Notes: a model not told the origin generated them from the sequence alone. 64,000 nt of DNA from Neorhizobium populisoli (GCF_019430945.1 NZ_JAHYCB010000005.1:496001-560000); one strand, 5' to 3'. Shown: positions 9,373 to 18,080, counted from the first letter of the stretch. Program-made: numbers and translations.

Positions 9373-10158
9373 ATGCAGGACGAGCCGCAAGAAACTCCGG
9401 CAACCGGAGAGGCCGCCGTAAAACCGGCCGACAAGCCGCAGGTCCTTCGCGATACCGACGACGAGGCCCGCCGCCTCGCTCGCACGCTTGTCCGCGGCGC
9501 CCGGCACATGGCGCTGGCAGTGCTCGATCCCGAGACCGGTTTCCCATCTGCAAGCCGGGCGCTGACCGGCACCGATGTCGACGGCGTACCGGTCATCCTC
9601 GTCTCCGGCCTTTCCGCCCACACGAAGAGCCTGCTGGCAGACCCGCGCTGCTCGCTGCTTGCCGGCGAAACCGGCAAAGGCGATCCGCTCGCCCATCCCC
9701 GCATCACGGTTCAATGTCTGGCGGAAACCGTCACCCGCGACACCCCGGAGCATGAACGGATTCGGACCCGTTTTCTGGACAGGCACCCCAAATCTGCATT
9801 GTATGCAGATTTCCCGGATTTCCGGTTTTTCCGAATCAATCCGCAGACTGCTTCGCTCAATGGGGGATTCGGCCGTGCATATGTCATGCCCGGTGCGGAT
9901 TTGGTGATTCGTGATCCGGGAATCACTCCCGCGTGGCTCGATCTGCAACAAAATTTAAAAAATATGACAGAGGCCGCAACTGCCTTTGCGACGCTAACTG
10001 GCACGGAAAACGGGAAAAACTGGCGATTCGGGGGAGTGGATAGAGGTGGAATCGACCTAATTGCGGGAGATTTTCAACTCAGGCACGAATTTCCCGCACT
10101 AATGGACTTACCGGAGGCCGTACTTGATTATATTTTTGATACAGCTAAAGTATGCTAA
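9373..10158 (+). CDS. HugZ/HutZ-like heme-utilisation protein, PNPOx fold
   Basis: The 261-residue product contains a split-barrel flavin/PNPOx-like domain (about 30-165) and a C-terminal domain of the HugZ kind (about 180-260), as in heme-degrading or heme-storing HugZ and HutZ. The start at MQDEP is preceded by GAGGGA. The last 200 bases are clearly more A+T-rich than the front of the gene, and this continues into the next intergenic region. It follows choV on the same strand but is separated by 93 bp and is probably independent. Confidence 0.75.
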   Translation: MQDEPQETPATGEAAVKPADKPQVLRDTDDEARRLARTLVRGARHMALAVLDPETGFPSASRALTGTDVDGVPVILVSGLSAHTKSLLADPRCSLLAGETGKGDPLAHPRITVQCLAETVTRDTPEHERIRTRFLDRHPKSALYADFPDFRFFRINPQTASLNGGFGRAYVMPGADLVIRDPGITPAWLDLQQNLKNMTEAATAFATLTGTENGKNWRFGGVDRGGIDLIAGDFQLRHEFPALMDLPEAVLDYIFDTAKVC

Positions 10159-10176
10159 GCCGGTTACCCGAAATTT

Positions 10177-10198
10177 AGGGATATACAATCCCTTTTGC
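10177..10198 (+). terminator. Weak terminator-like hairpin after the HugZ-like gene
   Basis: AGGGAT and ATCCCT form a 6-bp stem with a 5-base loop followed by TTTGCT, 18 bases after the stop codon. The stem is short. Confidence 0.35.
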
Positions 10199-10238
10199 TC
10201 CTTGTTAATTTTCACCCCTAGGACGACGGGCGAATTTT

Positions 10239-10256
10239 AAAGCGGGGGGCCGCTTT
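10239..10256 (+). promoter_or_regulatory. Inverted repeat in the leader of the NolR-like gene
   Basis: AAAGCGG, GGGG, CCGCTTT is a 7-bp inverted repeat 24 bases before the ATG at 10281. ArsR-family repressors, including NolR, usually repress themselves through short palindromes near the promoter, so it may be an operator. It could equally be an mRNA hairpin. Confidence 0.35.
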
Positions 10257-10280
10257 GAGATACGAGGGGAATTGTAACTG

Positions 10281-10601
10281 ATGGACACGATGGCACTATC
10301 CGAACACTCCAACGCGGCGGCAGGTTTGCTGTCTGCCATGGCCAATCCGAAGCGATTGATGATCCTGTGCTGCTTGGTAAAAGGAGAGGTCGCCGTCGGC
10401 GCACTCGCTTCCCAGGTCGGGCTCAGCCAGTCTGCGCTTTCGCAGCATCTTTCCAAGCTGCGCGCGCAGAAGCTGGTGAAAACCCGCCGCGACGCCCAGA
10501 CGATCTATTATTCCAGCTCCTCGGAATCTGTTCTGAAGGTTCTCGAAACGCTGGAAGACATCTACTGCACTCCGGAGCAGGCCAAGTCTGCCGCCGCTTG
10601 A
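10281..10601 (+). CDS. nolR: NolR-like ArsR-family transcriptional repressor
   Basis: The 106-residue winged-helix protein reads SAMANPKRLMILCCLVKGEVAV at about 18-39 and then GLSQSALSQHLSKLRAQKLV, RRDAQTIYYSSSS. As far as I recall, this is nearly identical through the DNA-binding core to rhizobial NolR, which represses nod genes and influences motility and growth. It lacks the metal-binding ELCVCDL motif of true ArsR sensors. The divergent ends (first ~12 and last ~15 residues) fit an orthologue. No nod genes are in this window. A strong terminator follows. Confidence 0.8.
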   Translation: MDTMALSEHSNAAAGLLSAMANPKRLMILCCLVKGEVAVGALASQVGLSQSALSQHLSKLRAQKLVKTRRDAQTIYYSSSSESVLKVLETLEDIYCTPEQAKSAAA

Positions 10602-10637
10602 AATTGACAGTGCTGACATGATGTCACCGCTGACTTG

Positions 10638-10680
10638 AGCCCAGCCGAGGCATGCATTGCCGTCGGCTGGGCTCTTTCTT
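10638..10680 (+). terminator. Rho-independent terminator of the NolR-like gene
   Basis: AGCCCAGCCGA (10638-10648) pairs perfectly with TCGGCTGGGCT (10663-10673), followed by CTTTCTTT. The loop itself contains a small GGCA/TGCC pairing. It lies 37 bases after the stop. Confidence 0.85.
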
Positions 10681-10855
10681 TGCCGCGATGGACAATCTGC
10701 GCAGGTCCGCGATCTTGGGCTGTCGGGTCGTCTTGCCCGTATTGTCGTCGGCTGCTGCGCATTCCAGCAAGCGCGTGACGCAAATCCGATATTGCCATGT
10801 TGCTGCCAAGCGCTGCCGCTCGGAAAGCCGGTTGACGGCCGTGTTCCCCCTGATA

Positions 10856-10873
10856 ATTTGACCATGCAGTCAA
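10856..10873 (+). promoter_or_regulatory. Short palindrome upstream of the aminotransferase
   Basis: TTTGAC, six bases, GTCAAA, about 70 bases before the aminotransferase start, in an otherwise featureless 270-base gap after the NolR terminator. It could be an operator for an unlinked regulator; there is no other support. Confidence 0.3.
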
Positions 10874-10943
10874 AAAACCGGCGCAAAGCCGCCGATCGGG
10901 AATGGCCCTCGGAAACAGCCGAAAATGGCCAGTGGAGAACAGC

Positions 10944-12269
10944 ATGTCCAACCGCCTCAACACGCCAAACGACCTCCGCGCTTTCTGGATGCCGTTCACG
11001 GCCAACCGCCAGTTCAAGCAGGAACCCCGCCTTTTCGTCAGCGCCAAGGATATGCACTACCAGACGCATGACGGCCGCCAGGTGCTCGATGCCACCGCCG
11101 GCCTCTGGTGCGTCAATGCCGGCCACTGCCGCCCGAAGATCACCGAGGCGATCCGCGAACAGGCCGGCGAACTGGATTATGCACCCGCCTTCCAGCTCGG
11201 CCATCCGAAGGCCTTTGAGCTCGCCAACCGGCTGGTCGATATCGCCCCGGAAGGCATGAACCACGTCCTCTATACCAATTCCGGCTCCGAATCCGTCGAG
11301 ACTGCGCTCAAGGTGGCGCTCGCCTATCATCGGGTGAAGGGCAACGGCTCGCGTACCCGCCTGATTGGCCGCGAGCGCGGTTATCACGGCGTCAATTTCG
11401 GCGGCATCTCGGTGGGCGGCATCGTCGCCAACCGCAAGATGTTCGGCACGCTTCTGACCGGCGTCGATCACATGCCGCACACTCACCTTCCGGGCAAGAA
11501 CGCGTTTACCCGTGGCGAACCGGAGCATGGCGGCGATCTGGCAACCGAACTGGAACGCATCGTCACCCTGCACGATGCCTCGACCATCGCCGCCGTCATC
11601 GTGGAGCCGGTCGCCGGCTCCACAGGCGTGCTGATCCCGCCGAAGGGCTATCTGCAGAAGCTGCGCGAAATCTGCACCAAGCACGGCATCCTGTTGATCT
11701 TCGACGAAGTCATCACCGGTTTCGGCCGTCTCGGCGCGCCGTTCGCCGCCCAGTATTTCGACGTGACGCCGGATATCATCACCACCGCCAAGGGCCTGAC
11801 CAACGGCGTCATCCCCATGGGGGCCGTCTTCGTTACCTCGGAAATCCACGACGCGTTCATGACCGGCCCCGAGCACATGATCGAGTTCATGCACGGCTAT
11901 ACCTATTCCGGCAACCCGATTGCTTCGGCCGCAGGTCTCGCGACGCTGGAAACCTACAAGGAAGAAGGCCTGTTCGAACGCGCCCGCGACATCGCCCCCT
12001 ATTGGGAAGATGCACTGCACTCGCTGAAGGACGTCAAAAACGTCATCGATGTCAGAAATATCGGCCTGATTGGTGCGATCGAGCTCGACCAGATCGCCGG
12101 CGAACCCACCAAGCGCGCCTTCACCGCCTTCCTGAAGGCCTATGAAGACGGCCTGCTGATCCGCACCACCGGCGACACGATCGCCATGTCGCCGCCGCTG
12201 ATCGTCGAAAAGCATCAGATCGACGAGATCGTCGGCAAGCTGCGCGAGATCCTGACGAACGGCATTTGA
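10944..12269 (+). CDS. Class-III omega-aminotransferase (beta-alanine/omega-amino acid:pyruvate type)
   Basis: This 441-residue PLP enzyme would move the amino group of an omega-amino acid or amine to pyruvate. It shows GSESVETALKVA (phosphate binding), RGYHGVNFGGISVGG, the aspartate in LLIFDEVITGFGR that holds the pyridine ring, and the Schiff-base lysine in TTAKGLTNGVIPMGAV. The start MSNRLNTPNDL is preceded by GGAG; the open frame begins at 10902. The 'WMPFTANRQFKQ' beginning is typical of beta-alanine--pyruvate transaminases. The exact substrate cannot be read from sequence. Confidence 0.88.
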   Translation: MSNRLNTPNDLRAFWMPFTANRQFKQEPRLFVSAKDMHYQTHDGRQVLDATAGLWCVNAGHCRPKITEAIREQAGELDYAPAFQLGHPKAFELANRLVDIAPEGMNHVLYTNSGSESVETALKVALAYHRVKGNGSRTRLIGRERGYHGVNFGGISVGGIVANRKMFGTLLTGVDHMPHTHLPGKNAFTRGEPEHGGDLATELERIVTLHDASTIAAVIVEPVAGSTGVLIPPKGYLQKLREICTKHGILLIFDEVITGFGRLGAPFAAQYFDVTPDIITTAKGLTNGVIPMGAVFVTSEIHDAFMTGPEHMIEFMHGYTYSGNPIASAAGLATLETYKEEGLFERARDIAPYWEDALHSLKDVKNVIDVRNIGLIGAIELDQIAGEPTKRAFTAFLKAYEDGLLIRTTGDTIAMSPPLIVEKHQIDEIVGKLREILTNGI

Positions 12270-12280
12270 TCTTGTATAGC

Positions 12281-12310
12281 CGGCCCGGCTCTGGTTTCAG
12301 AGCCGGGCCG
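12281..12310 (+). terminator. Strong 13-bp hairpin after the aminotransferase
   Basis: CGGCCCGGCTCTG, loop GTTT, CAGAGCCGGGCCG is perfectly paired and starts 11 bases after the stop. There is no T run, so it may terminate partially or stabilise the 3' end. The next gene starts 20 bases later. Confidence 0.6.
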
Positions 12311-12330
12311 TTCAACGACAGGATTTCATC

Positions 12331-12681
12331 ATGACCAAACAATTTCGGATCAAGGCTGACGACATCAAACCGCTGGCGACCGGCCATGGTGGGTGCCTGG
12401 CCACCGACATGATCACCGTCGAAGGTTATCCGGTACGCTTCATGTATCGCGAACCGCCGGACCACGAACTCGACAGCGGCTGGCGCTTCCTGTCTGGATT
12501 CGAGAGTGAAGACTACATGGACAACGCCGAAAACCACGGCGCCTATGACGTCAACACCATCGCCAATTACGATCCCAGCATCATCCCGTTTCTCGAAGAG
12601 CCTGAAGGCAGCGTGTTTGAGAGGCCGGCGGAGACTGAACAGTTCGTCCCTGTCGAGAATTGGGAGCCGCGCGACGATTGA
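12331..12681 (+). CDS. DUF2185 family protein
   Basis: The 116-residue acidic cytoplasmic protein has the DUF2185 pattern: a substrate-like pocket with CLATDMITVEGYPVRFMYRE, GWRFLSGFESEDYMDN and ANYDPSIIPFLEEPEGSVFER. Members are often called Imm33-like because some act as immunity proteins in polymorphic toxin loci. No toxin is visible here, so a general role is more likely. CAGGA precedes the ATG by 8 bp. It follows the aminotransferase hairpin on the same strand. Confidence 0.8.
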   Translation: MTKQFRIKADDIKPLATGHGGCLATDMITVEGYPVRFMYREPPDHELDSGWRFLSGFESEDYMDNAENHGAYDVNTIANYDPSIIPFLEEPEGSVFERPAETEQFVPVENWEPRDD

Positions 12682-12706
12682 CGGCGGAGAGGGCCGCAGA
12701 CGCCGA

Positions 12707-13204
12707 TCAATCAATCCGCCAGAGCTGTCCCGAATAATTGCCGCAGGCCACCAGATGGGCCATGCCGTCCTGCGCCCCGCCATTGACGATGTCGAGGCAC
12801 ATCTTGTCGCCGCGGAATTGCGTCGTCAGGCGATACCAGCCCTTTTCGCCGGTTTCCGAAAGCTTCCAGGACTGGCCGGAAAAGTCGCCGCAGGGGGTCA
12901 GGCTGACGAAATTGTTGAGATCGCCGCCATTGTCGACATCCAGGCACATCTTGTTGCCGCGGAACTGCGTCGTCAGGCGATACCAGCTGCCGTCCTTGGT
13001 GATCTTCCACATCTGGCCGGAGAAATTGCCCTTCTTGGCAAGATGGGCATAGTTGTTGGTATCACCGCCATTAAAGATATCGAGCGGCATGCCGGCGCCT
13101 TTCCATTGAGTGGAAAGGGAATGAAATTCCTGGGCTTGGGCAGCCGGTGCAAGACCGAAAAGCATCGTCACGGCAACGGAAAAGCCGGCCAGCGTCATTT
13201 TCAT
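12707..13204 (-). CDS. Secreted RICIN-type beta-trefoil (lectin-like) protein
   Basis: The 165-residue precursor has a signal peptide (about 1-24, ending AQA) and then three tandem repeats of about 45 residues. Each contains a Q-x-W motif (QMW, QSW, QLW), and the later ones share YRLTTQFRG-KMCLD-NGG. This is the ricin-B beta-trefoil architecture, which normally binds carbohydrate. There is no attached enzyme domain, so it may be a free exported lectin. Paired cysteines in repeats 2 and 3 suggest disulfides. The gene stands alone, convergent with the DUF2185 gene. Confidence 0.8.
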   Translation of the reverse strand: MKMTLAGFSVAVTMLFGLAPAAQAQEFHSLSTQWKGAGMPLDIFNGGDTNNYAHLAKKGNFSGQMWKITKDGSWYRLTTQFRGNKMCLDVDNGGDLNNFVSLTPCGDFSGQSWKLSETGEKGWYRLTTQFRGDKMCLDIVNGGAQDGMAHLVACGNYSGQLWRID

Positions 13205-13439
13205 GAATTTGTCCTTTGGACGGAGAGAGGAAACGTTGGGACATTACGAATTGCTCATTAACAATACGTACGCAATACCTGAAAAAGCCCATTTATACCC
13301 GGCCCGGCTCTTTTCAGTGACGCCAGTTTTTCAGAACGCTTGAAGCAATCCCGGATATCGTCTTGTCTGGCTTTTGCAGGCCACCTGATTCAAGTCTGTC
13401 ATCTGTTTCAAATCGCCGCCGGCCACACGGAAAGACGGA

Positions 13440-14186
13440 ATGGACAATCAGCTCATGCTTTTTTCGGCGATCGCCGCCACCTTCGTGTTTGCCGGCTTCG
13501 TCAAGGGCATAACGGGCATGGGATTGCCGACCGTGGCCATGGGTGTGCTCGGCGCAATGATCTCGCCGCTCGCCGCGGCAAGTCTGCTGATCGTGCCGTC
13601 CCTGGTCACCAATATCTGGCAGCTCTTCTCAGGCCCGCATTTCGGCACGGTGCTGAAGCGGCTGTGGCCGATGATGCTCACCATCCTGATCGGCACGATC
13701 GCCGGATCGTCGCTCCTGACCGGCGGCAATACCAGCGTCACCACGACCGCACTCGGCGCCGCGCTGGTGATCTATGCCGTCTATACGCTGTTTGCCCGCC
13801 AGCTGCGGGTCCCGCCCCATATGGAGCCGTGGCTGTCACCCGTCATCGGCCTGGTGACCGGCGTCGTCACAGGCGGCACCGGCGTCTTCGTCATTCCGGC
13901 CGTCCCTTATCTGCAGGCGCTGGGGTTGGAAAAGGACGACCTCATCCAGTCGCTCGGACTATCCTTCACAATCTCAACGATCGCGCTGGCGGCAGGCCTG
14001 GCGCTACGCGGCGCATATGATCCGGGAAATCTCGGCATGTCGGCGCTGGCGCTCGTCCCTGCCCTCATGGGCATGTGGATCGGCCAGATCGCTCGCGACA
14101 GGATTAGCCCACCGACCTTCCGCCGCTGGTTTCTGATGGCACTGCTGGTGCTCGGCACGGAAATGCTGCTCCGCCCGCTGTTCTGA
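13440..14186 (+). CDS. TauE/SafE (TSUP) family membrane exporter
   Basis: The 248-residue protein has about eight hydrophobic segments and the two-fold repeat of the TSUP family: FAGFVKGITGMGLPTVAMG near the N terminus and VTGVVTGGTGVFVIPAVPYLQALG in the second half. Relatives export sulfite, sulfoacetate or other organosulfur anions. It has no sulfur-metabolism neighbours, so the substrate is open. A GGA lies directly before the ATG. It converges on the hydrolase gene with a shared terminator. Confidence 0.85.
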   Translation: MDNQLMLFSAIAATFVFAGFVKGITGMGLPTVAMGVLGAMISPLAAASLLIVPSLVTNIWQLFSGPHFGTVLKRLWPMMLTILIGTIAGSSLLTGGNTSVTTTALGAALVIYAVYTLFARQLRVPPHMEPWLSPVIGLVTGVVTGGTGVFVIPAVPYLQALGLEKDDLIQSLGLSFTISTIALAAGLALRGAYDPGNLGMSALALVPALMGMWIGQIARDRISPPTFRRWFLMALLVLGTEMLLRPLF

Positions 14187-14198
14187 ATACCTGAATTG

Positions 14199-14234
14199 AA
14201 AAAAGGCCCGCCGTGATACGGCGAGCCCTCTTTT
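14199..14234. terminator. Bidirectional rho-independent terminator
   Basis: GGCCCGCCGT (14205-14214) pairs with ACGGCGAGCC (14218-14227) with one mismatch. An A run lies to the left (T run for the minus strand) and CTCTTTTC to the right. It serves the TauE-like gene and the convergent hydrolase. Confidence 0.8.
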
Positions 14235-14249
14235 CGATCTGTGCAAATC

Positions 14250-15089
14250 TTAGGCCTTGAAGAAGGCCAGCAGCTCGGCATTGACGGTGTCGGCATGGGT
14301 GGTTGCCATGCCGTGCGGCAGGCCTTCCAGAACCTTCAGCGTGCCCTGCTTCAGCAGCTTGATGGCGAGCATCGCGGAGTCGGCGATCGGCACGATCTGG
14401 TCGTCGCTGCCGTGCAGGACGAGAACCGGAACTTCGATCGTCTTCAGGTCTTCGGTGAAATCGGTTTCCGAGAAGGCCTTGATGCAATCGTAATGGGCCT
14501 TGGCGCCGCCCATCATGCCCTGACGCCACCAATTCTGGATGACGCCTTCGGAAACCTGGGCACCTTCGCGGTTGAAGCCGTAGAACGGGCCGGCCGGAAC
14601 ATCACGGAAGAACTGGGCGCGGTTGGCGGCAAGAGCGGTGCGGAAACCGTCAAACACTTCGAGCGGCAGACCGCCCGGATTATTTTCCGTCTTCAGCATG
14701 ATCGGCGGTACGGCGCCCATCAACACTGCCTTGCCGACGCGGCCATTGCCGCCATGCTTTGCGACGTAGCGGGCAACTTCGCCGCCGCCGGTCGAGTGGC
14801 CGACATGGAAGGCATTCTTCAGGTCGAGATGCGCGACGACGGCTGCGACGTCGGCCGCATACGTATCCATCTCGTTGCCGATATCGGTCTGGCTGGAGCG
14901 GCCATGGCCACGGCGGTCATGGGCGACGACGCGATAACCCTGGCCGAGGAAGTAGATCATCTGGGCGTCCCAGTCGTCGGCGGAAAGCGGCCAGCCGTGA
15001 TGGAAAACGATCGGCTGGGCGTCCTTCGAACCCCAATCCTTGTAGAAGATCTGCGTGCCGTCCTGGGTGGTGATGAAGTTACTGCTCAT
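14250..15089 (-). CDS. cpo: Alpha/beta hydrolase, non-heme chloroperoxidase-like
   Basis: The 279-residue protein is a typical cofactor-free haloperoxidase/perhydrolase of the alpha/beta fold. It has the oxyanion region [15 protein letters not shown], the nucleophile elbow GHSTGG (Ser99), an acid in HGSDDQIVP (about 229) and the catalytic histidine in LPHGM (His259). A GAGAGGA box lies 8 bp before the ATG. It is divergent from an OhrR-type regulator, with three operator-like sites between them. That suggests induction by organic peroxide and a role in peroxide or peracid metabolism. Confidence 0.85.
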   Translation of the reverse strand: MSSNFITTQDGTQIFYKDWGSKDAQPIVFHHGWPLSADDWDAQMIYFLGQGYRVVAHDRRGHGRSSQTDIGNEMDTYAADVAAVVAHLDLKNAFHVGHSTGGGEVARYVAKHGGNGRVGKAVLMGAVPPIMLKTENNPGGLPLEVFDGFRTALAANRAQFFRDVPAGPFYGFNREGAQVSEGVIQNWWRQGMMGGAKAHYDCIKAFSETDFTEDLKTIEVPVLVLHGSDDQIVPIADSAMLAIKLLKQGTLKVLEGLPHGMATTHADTVNAELLAFFKA

Positions 15090-15238
15090 GGTCTTTTTCC
15101 TCTCAAAGTGATCTCTGAACGATGTCGACGTGATGGACTGGTTCTGCTGCGCGATCGCGACAGGCCCGCCATTTGGCTGTGATAGCCGCCTTCGATGTCG
15201 CCTCTTTGAACGACGCCTCTGGATAATCCGAATTTCTT

Positions 15239-15264
15239 TATCTCGATATTTGTTATCGCGATAA
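15239..15264. promoter_or_regulatory. OhrR operator pair, hydrolase side
   Basis: TTATCGCGATAA (15253-15264) is a perfect 12-bp palindrome. TTATCTCGATAT (15239-15250) just beside it is a degenerate copy. Both lie in the divergent region between the chloroperoxidase-like gene and the OhrR-type gene. Confidence 0.75.
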
Positions 15265-15306
15265 TCAAAAGCTAGCGCAGCTTTTAACCCTTGTCTACAA
15301 AAATCT

Positions 15307-15318
15307 TTATCGCGATAA
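15307..15318. promoter_or_regulatory. OhrR operator, regulator side
   Basis: This is a second exact copy of TTATCGCGATAA, 54 bp centre-to-centre from the first and 49 bp before the chosen ATG of the MarR/OhrR gene. The pairing with the first copy points to autoregulation and control of the divergent gene. Confidence 0.75.
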
Positions 15319-15367
15319 TATTTTTATGTTAGAAGCATTCCAGAAAACGGACCGCACGAGACAGACC

Positions 15368-15808
15368 ATGCCGGACAATAAGCCCTATCCACTCGATGAA
15401 CAGCTGTGTTTTTCGCTCTATGCAGCCAACATCGCCATCAACCGCACCTACAAACCGATGCTTGATGCAATGGGCATAACCTACCCGCAATACCTCGTCC
15501 TGAGCACGCTGTCGGAAAATGATGGCAGCACGGTCGGCACGATCGCAGACCGACTGTCGCTGGAATCGAGCACCATCACCCCTCCGGTCAAACGGCTCGA
15601 ACAAGCGGGCTTCGTTGAACGCAGCCGCAGCAAAGAAGACGAGCGTCAGGTGCATGTCTGGCTCACAGAAGCCGGCCACGCGCTGGTCGACCAAAGCCAG
15701 TGTCTCGGACAGGCGCTGCTGGAGCGGTCGGGCATGAGCCTGAAGGAATTCTCCACCTTCAACCGCCAGGTCCAGGCTCTGATCGGAGCACTTGAGGGCA
15801 GTTCATAA
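15368..15808 (+). CDS. ohrR: OhrR-type MarR-family organic hydroperoxide sensor
   Basis: The 146-residue winged-helix repressor carries the OhrR hallmark LCFSLYAANIAINRTYKPMLD. The peroxide-sensing cysteine is Cys14 and a second cysteine is at 112, so a two-cysteine mechanism is possible. YPQYLVLSTL and the recognition helix STITPPVKRLEQAGFVER follow. The frame opens at an ATG at 15326, only 8 bp from an operator and without a ribosome binding site; ATG 15368 fits homologues better. Usually ohr is the partner; here it is a chloroperoxidase-like hydrolase. Confidence 0.85.
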   Translation: MPDNKPYPLDEQLCFSLYAANIAINRTYKPMLDAMGITYPQYLVLSTLSENDGSTVGTIADRLSLESSTITPPVKRLEQAGFVERSRSKEDERQVHVWLTEAGHALVDQSQCLGQALLERSGMSLKEFSTFNRQVQALIGALEGSS

Positions 15809-16111
15809 GAATTGCCTGAAACGCGTGATTTTTAGAGTTCTCGTCCGATCCAGCGCGACAACCCACGGCATTTTCACAAAAACGATAAAAATCGATGCCG
15901 GATTGATATCTTCTTGCGGAATCCCGGCCGAATTTTTACACAGTTTGCTGCCGCCCACCGAAAGCCAAATATGGCTCGGCACGGCATCGTCCGCATCGCT
16001 TGCTTCGTTTTTGGCGCGAACCCAGGGAGGAACTCTTGGGGCTCGGAAGACGGCAGGTTCGAGATGCGACGTTGACCGCGGGCTTTTCCGGCCCCACCCA
16101 AGGAGACCAAA
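15809..16111. other. Intergenic region before the LivJ-like gene
   Basis: This 303-bp leader region separates the ohrR-type gene from the binding-protein gene. It contains A+T-rich patches around 15875-15905 that could hold a promoter, and ends with a strong AAGGAG ribosome binding site. I see no ORF, RNA gene or clear palindrome. Confidence 0.45.
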
Positions 16112-17218
16112 ATGAACCTCAAGACATTTCTGGGCGCCACTGCCCTCGCCTCGCTTTCCTTCGCTTCGCTGGCGCATGCCGATATCGTCATCGGCCTCAT
16201 CGCGCCGCTGACCGGCCCGGTTGCCGCTTATGGCGACCAGGTGAAGAACGGCGCCGAGACGGCGATCGCCGAAATCAACAAGAAGGGCGGCATTCTCGGC
16301 GAGAAGGTCGTGCTGAAGACCGCCGATGACGCCGCCGAGCCCAAGCAGGGCGTTTCCGCCGCCAACCAGATCGTCGGCGAAGGCATCCGCTTCGTGGTCG
16401 GCCCGGTCACCTCGGGCGTCGCCATGCCGGCTTCCGACGTGCTGGCTGAAAACGGCGTGCTGATGGTCACCCCGACCGCGACGACCCCCGCCCTCACCAC
16501 CCGCGGCCTGACCAACGTGCTGCGCACCTGCGGCCGTGACGACCAGCAGGCCGTGGTTGCCGCCAACTATGTCGTGAAGAACCTCAAGGGCAAGAAGGTC
16601 GCCATCATCAACGACAAGGGCGCCTATGGCAAAGGCCTCGCAGACGCTTTCAAGGCCGCAATCAATGCCGGCGGCGTAAAGGAAGTCGTCGACGATGCCG
16701 TCACCGCTGGCGATAAGGATTTCAGCGCTCTGACGACCCGCCTGAAGTCCGCGGGTGTCGAAGTCATTTATTTCGGCGGTTACCATCCGGAAGGCGGCCT
16801 GCTCGCCCGCCAGCTCTCCGATCTCGGCGTCAAGGCGACGATCATCGGCGGCGACGGCCTGTCGAACAGCGAATATTGGAATATCGGCACCAAGGCCGCC
16901 GCCGGCACGATCTTCACCAATGCATCCGACGCGACCAAGAACCCGGATTCCAAGGCTGCAGCCGAAGCGCTCGCCGCCCGCAACATCCCGGCCGAAGCTT
17001 TCACGCTGAACGCCTATGCCGCCGTCGAAGTCATCAAGGCCGGCATCGAGAAGGCCAAGAGTGCCAAGGATGCCGACGCCGTCGCCAAGGCGCTGAAGGG
17101 CGGCGAAGCCATCCCAACCGCCATCGGCAAACTCACCTACGGCGCAACCGGCGACCTTACCTCGCAGAGCTTCTCACTCTTCAAGTGGGAAGACGGCAAG
17201 ATCGTCGCCGCCGAGTAA
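16112..17218 (+). CDS. Branched-chain amino acid ABC transporter, periplasmic binding protein (LivJ/BraC type)
   Basis: The 368-residue precursor has a signal peptide ending at about residue 23 (AHA) and the bilobed type-I binding-protein fold. Landmarks are [40 protein letters not shown], the ligand-pocket region [25 protein letters not shown] and [15 protein letters not shown]. It matches LivJ/BraC proteins for Leu/Ile/Val and sometimes Ala or GABA. The permease and ATPase genes are not nearby, which is common for livJ in rhizobia. A UUCG-loop terminator follows directly. Confidence 0.92.
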   Translation: MNLKTFLGATALASLSFASLAHADIVIGLIAPLTGPVAAYGDQVKNGAETAIAEINKKGGILGEKVVLKTADDAAEPKQGVSAANQIVGEGIRFVVGPVTSGVAMPASDVLAENGVLMVTPTATTPALTTRGLTNVLRTCGRDDQQAVVAANYVVKNLKGKKVAIINDKGAYGKGLADAFKAAINAGGVKEVVDDAVTAGDKDFSALTTRLKSAGVEVIYFGGYHPEGGLLARQLSDLGVKATIIGGDGLSNSEYWNIGTKAAAGTIFTNASDATKNPDSKAAAEALAARNIPAEAFTLNAYAAVEVIKAGIEKAKSAKDADAVAKALKGGEAIPTAIGKLTYGATGDLTSQSFSLFKWEDGKIVAAE

Positions 17219-17241
17219 GATCGTTCAGATCGCAAAAAGAG

Positions 17242-17270
17242 CGGGCGCCTTCGGGCGCCCGTTTTATTTC
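17242..17270 (+). terminator. Rho-independent terminator with TTCG tetraloop
   Basis: CGGGCGCC, loop TTCG, GGCGCCCG followed by TTTTATTT, 23 bases after the stop of the binding-protein gene. Confidence 0.92.
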
Positions 17271-17412
17271 CGGTGACGCCTGTAGCATCCTCCTCCGTCA
17301 TGCTCTGTCTTGTACCGGGCATCTGTCCACATCAAACGTGGTTAGATCCTCACCAGAGGGGCGAGAATGACGTCGAACAAACCCGCCCAAGCCCGCTCCG
17401 CTCTGGCGCCCC

Positions 17413-17943
17413 CTATGCCGGAACGTATGTCAGCCGGATCACGTCCGCGCCAAACCGGTCGCTCGCCACAAGCCGTAGCGGCGGTCGCGGACCGGCGAAG
17501 AACGGCTTGCCGTGACCGACGACATAGGGGTGAATATAAAGACGGTATTCATCGACAAGGCCAAGCTCAGTCATGCCTTGCGCCAGTTCGGGTCCGGCAA
17601 CTTCGATCTCGCCATCCAGCCGATCTTTCAAACCGCGCACCGCTGTCTCAAGATCGTCAGAGATCAAGGTGGCGTTCGGCCCGACCGATGTCAGGGTGCG
17701 CGACACGACCCATTTCGGCTGCTTCCGCCACGCTATCGCATACTCACGCCGTTCCTCGTCCCATTCGGGATGTTCTTCGTCCCAATAGCGCATCACCTCA
17801 TACATGCGGCGGCCATAAAGGCAGCCGGCCAAACTGCTTATGTCTTCGATGAAATGGCGAAAGAGCAAGGGATCCGGTGCGAATGCCGTATGATCAACAT
17901 AACCATCCAGCGACTGATTCAAAGCGAATACGAGCTTTGCCAT
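17413..17943 (-). CDS. Dihydrofolate reductase-like (RibD C-terminal domain) protein
   Basis: The 176-residue protein has the RibD-C/DHFR-like fold: an initial strand KLVFALNQSLDGYVD, GRRMYEVMRYW, SRTLTSVGPNATLI, EVAGPELAQGMTELGLVDEYRLYIHPYVVGHGKPFF. Family members are NADPH-dependent reductases of mostly unknown substrate. They differ from true folate DHFR and from the bifunctional RibD. A GGGAGGAG box lies 9-10 bp before the ATG. The gene stands alone on the minus strand. Confidence 0.85.
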   Translation of the reverse strand: MAKLVFALNQSLDGYVDHTAFAPDPLLFRHFIEDISSLAGCLYGRRMYEVMRYWDEEHPEWDEERREYAIAWRKQPKWVVSRTLTSVGPNATLISDDLETAVRGLKDRLDGEIEVAGPELAQGMTELGLVDEYRLYIHPYVVGHGKPFFAGPRPPLRLVASDRFGADVIRLTYVPA

Positions 17944-18080
17944 GTTGCAGGTTCTCCTCCCAAAGACCTTGCCGAAGCTACGCAGAAACGAAGCCGGTTA
18001 CAATCTTGCAGGCTTCATCACCGACTAAACTGCTGAAGCCTCCCGCTTGGCCAACCTCCCGATCGCGGTCGACACTCTCG

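Noticed and set aside
10296-12215. A 639-codon open frame on the minus strand opposite the aminotransferase
   Set aside because: It is exactly antisense to a well-identified enzyme in a high-GC region, has low-complexity Gly/Ala/Asp/Arg composition, and no ribosome binding site or recognisable domain.
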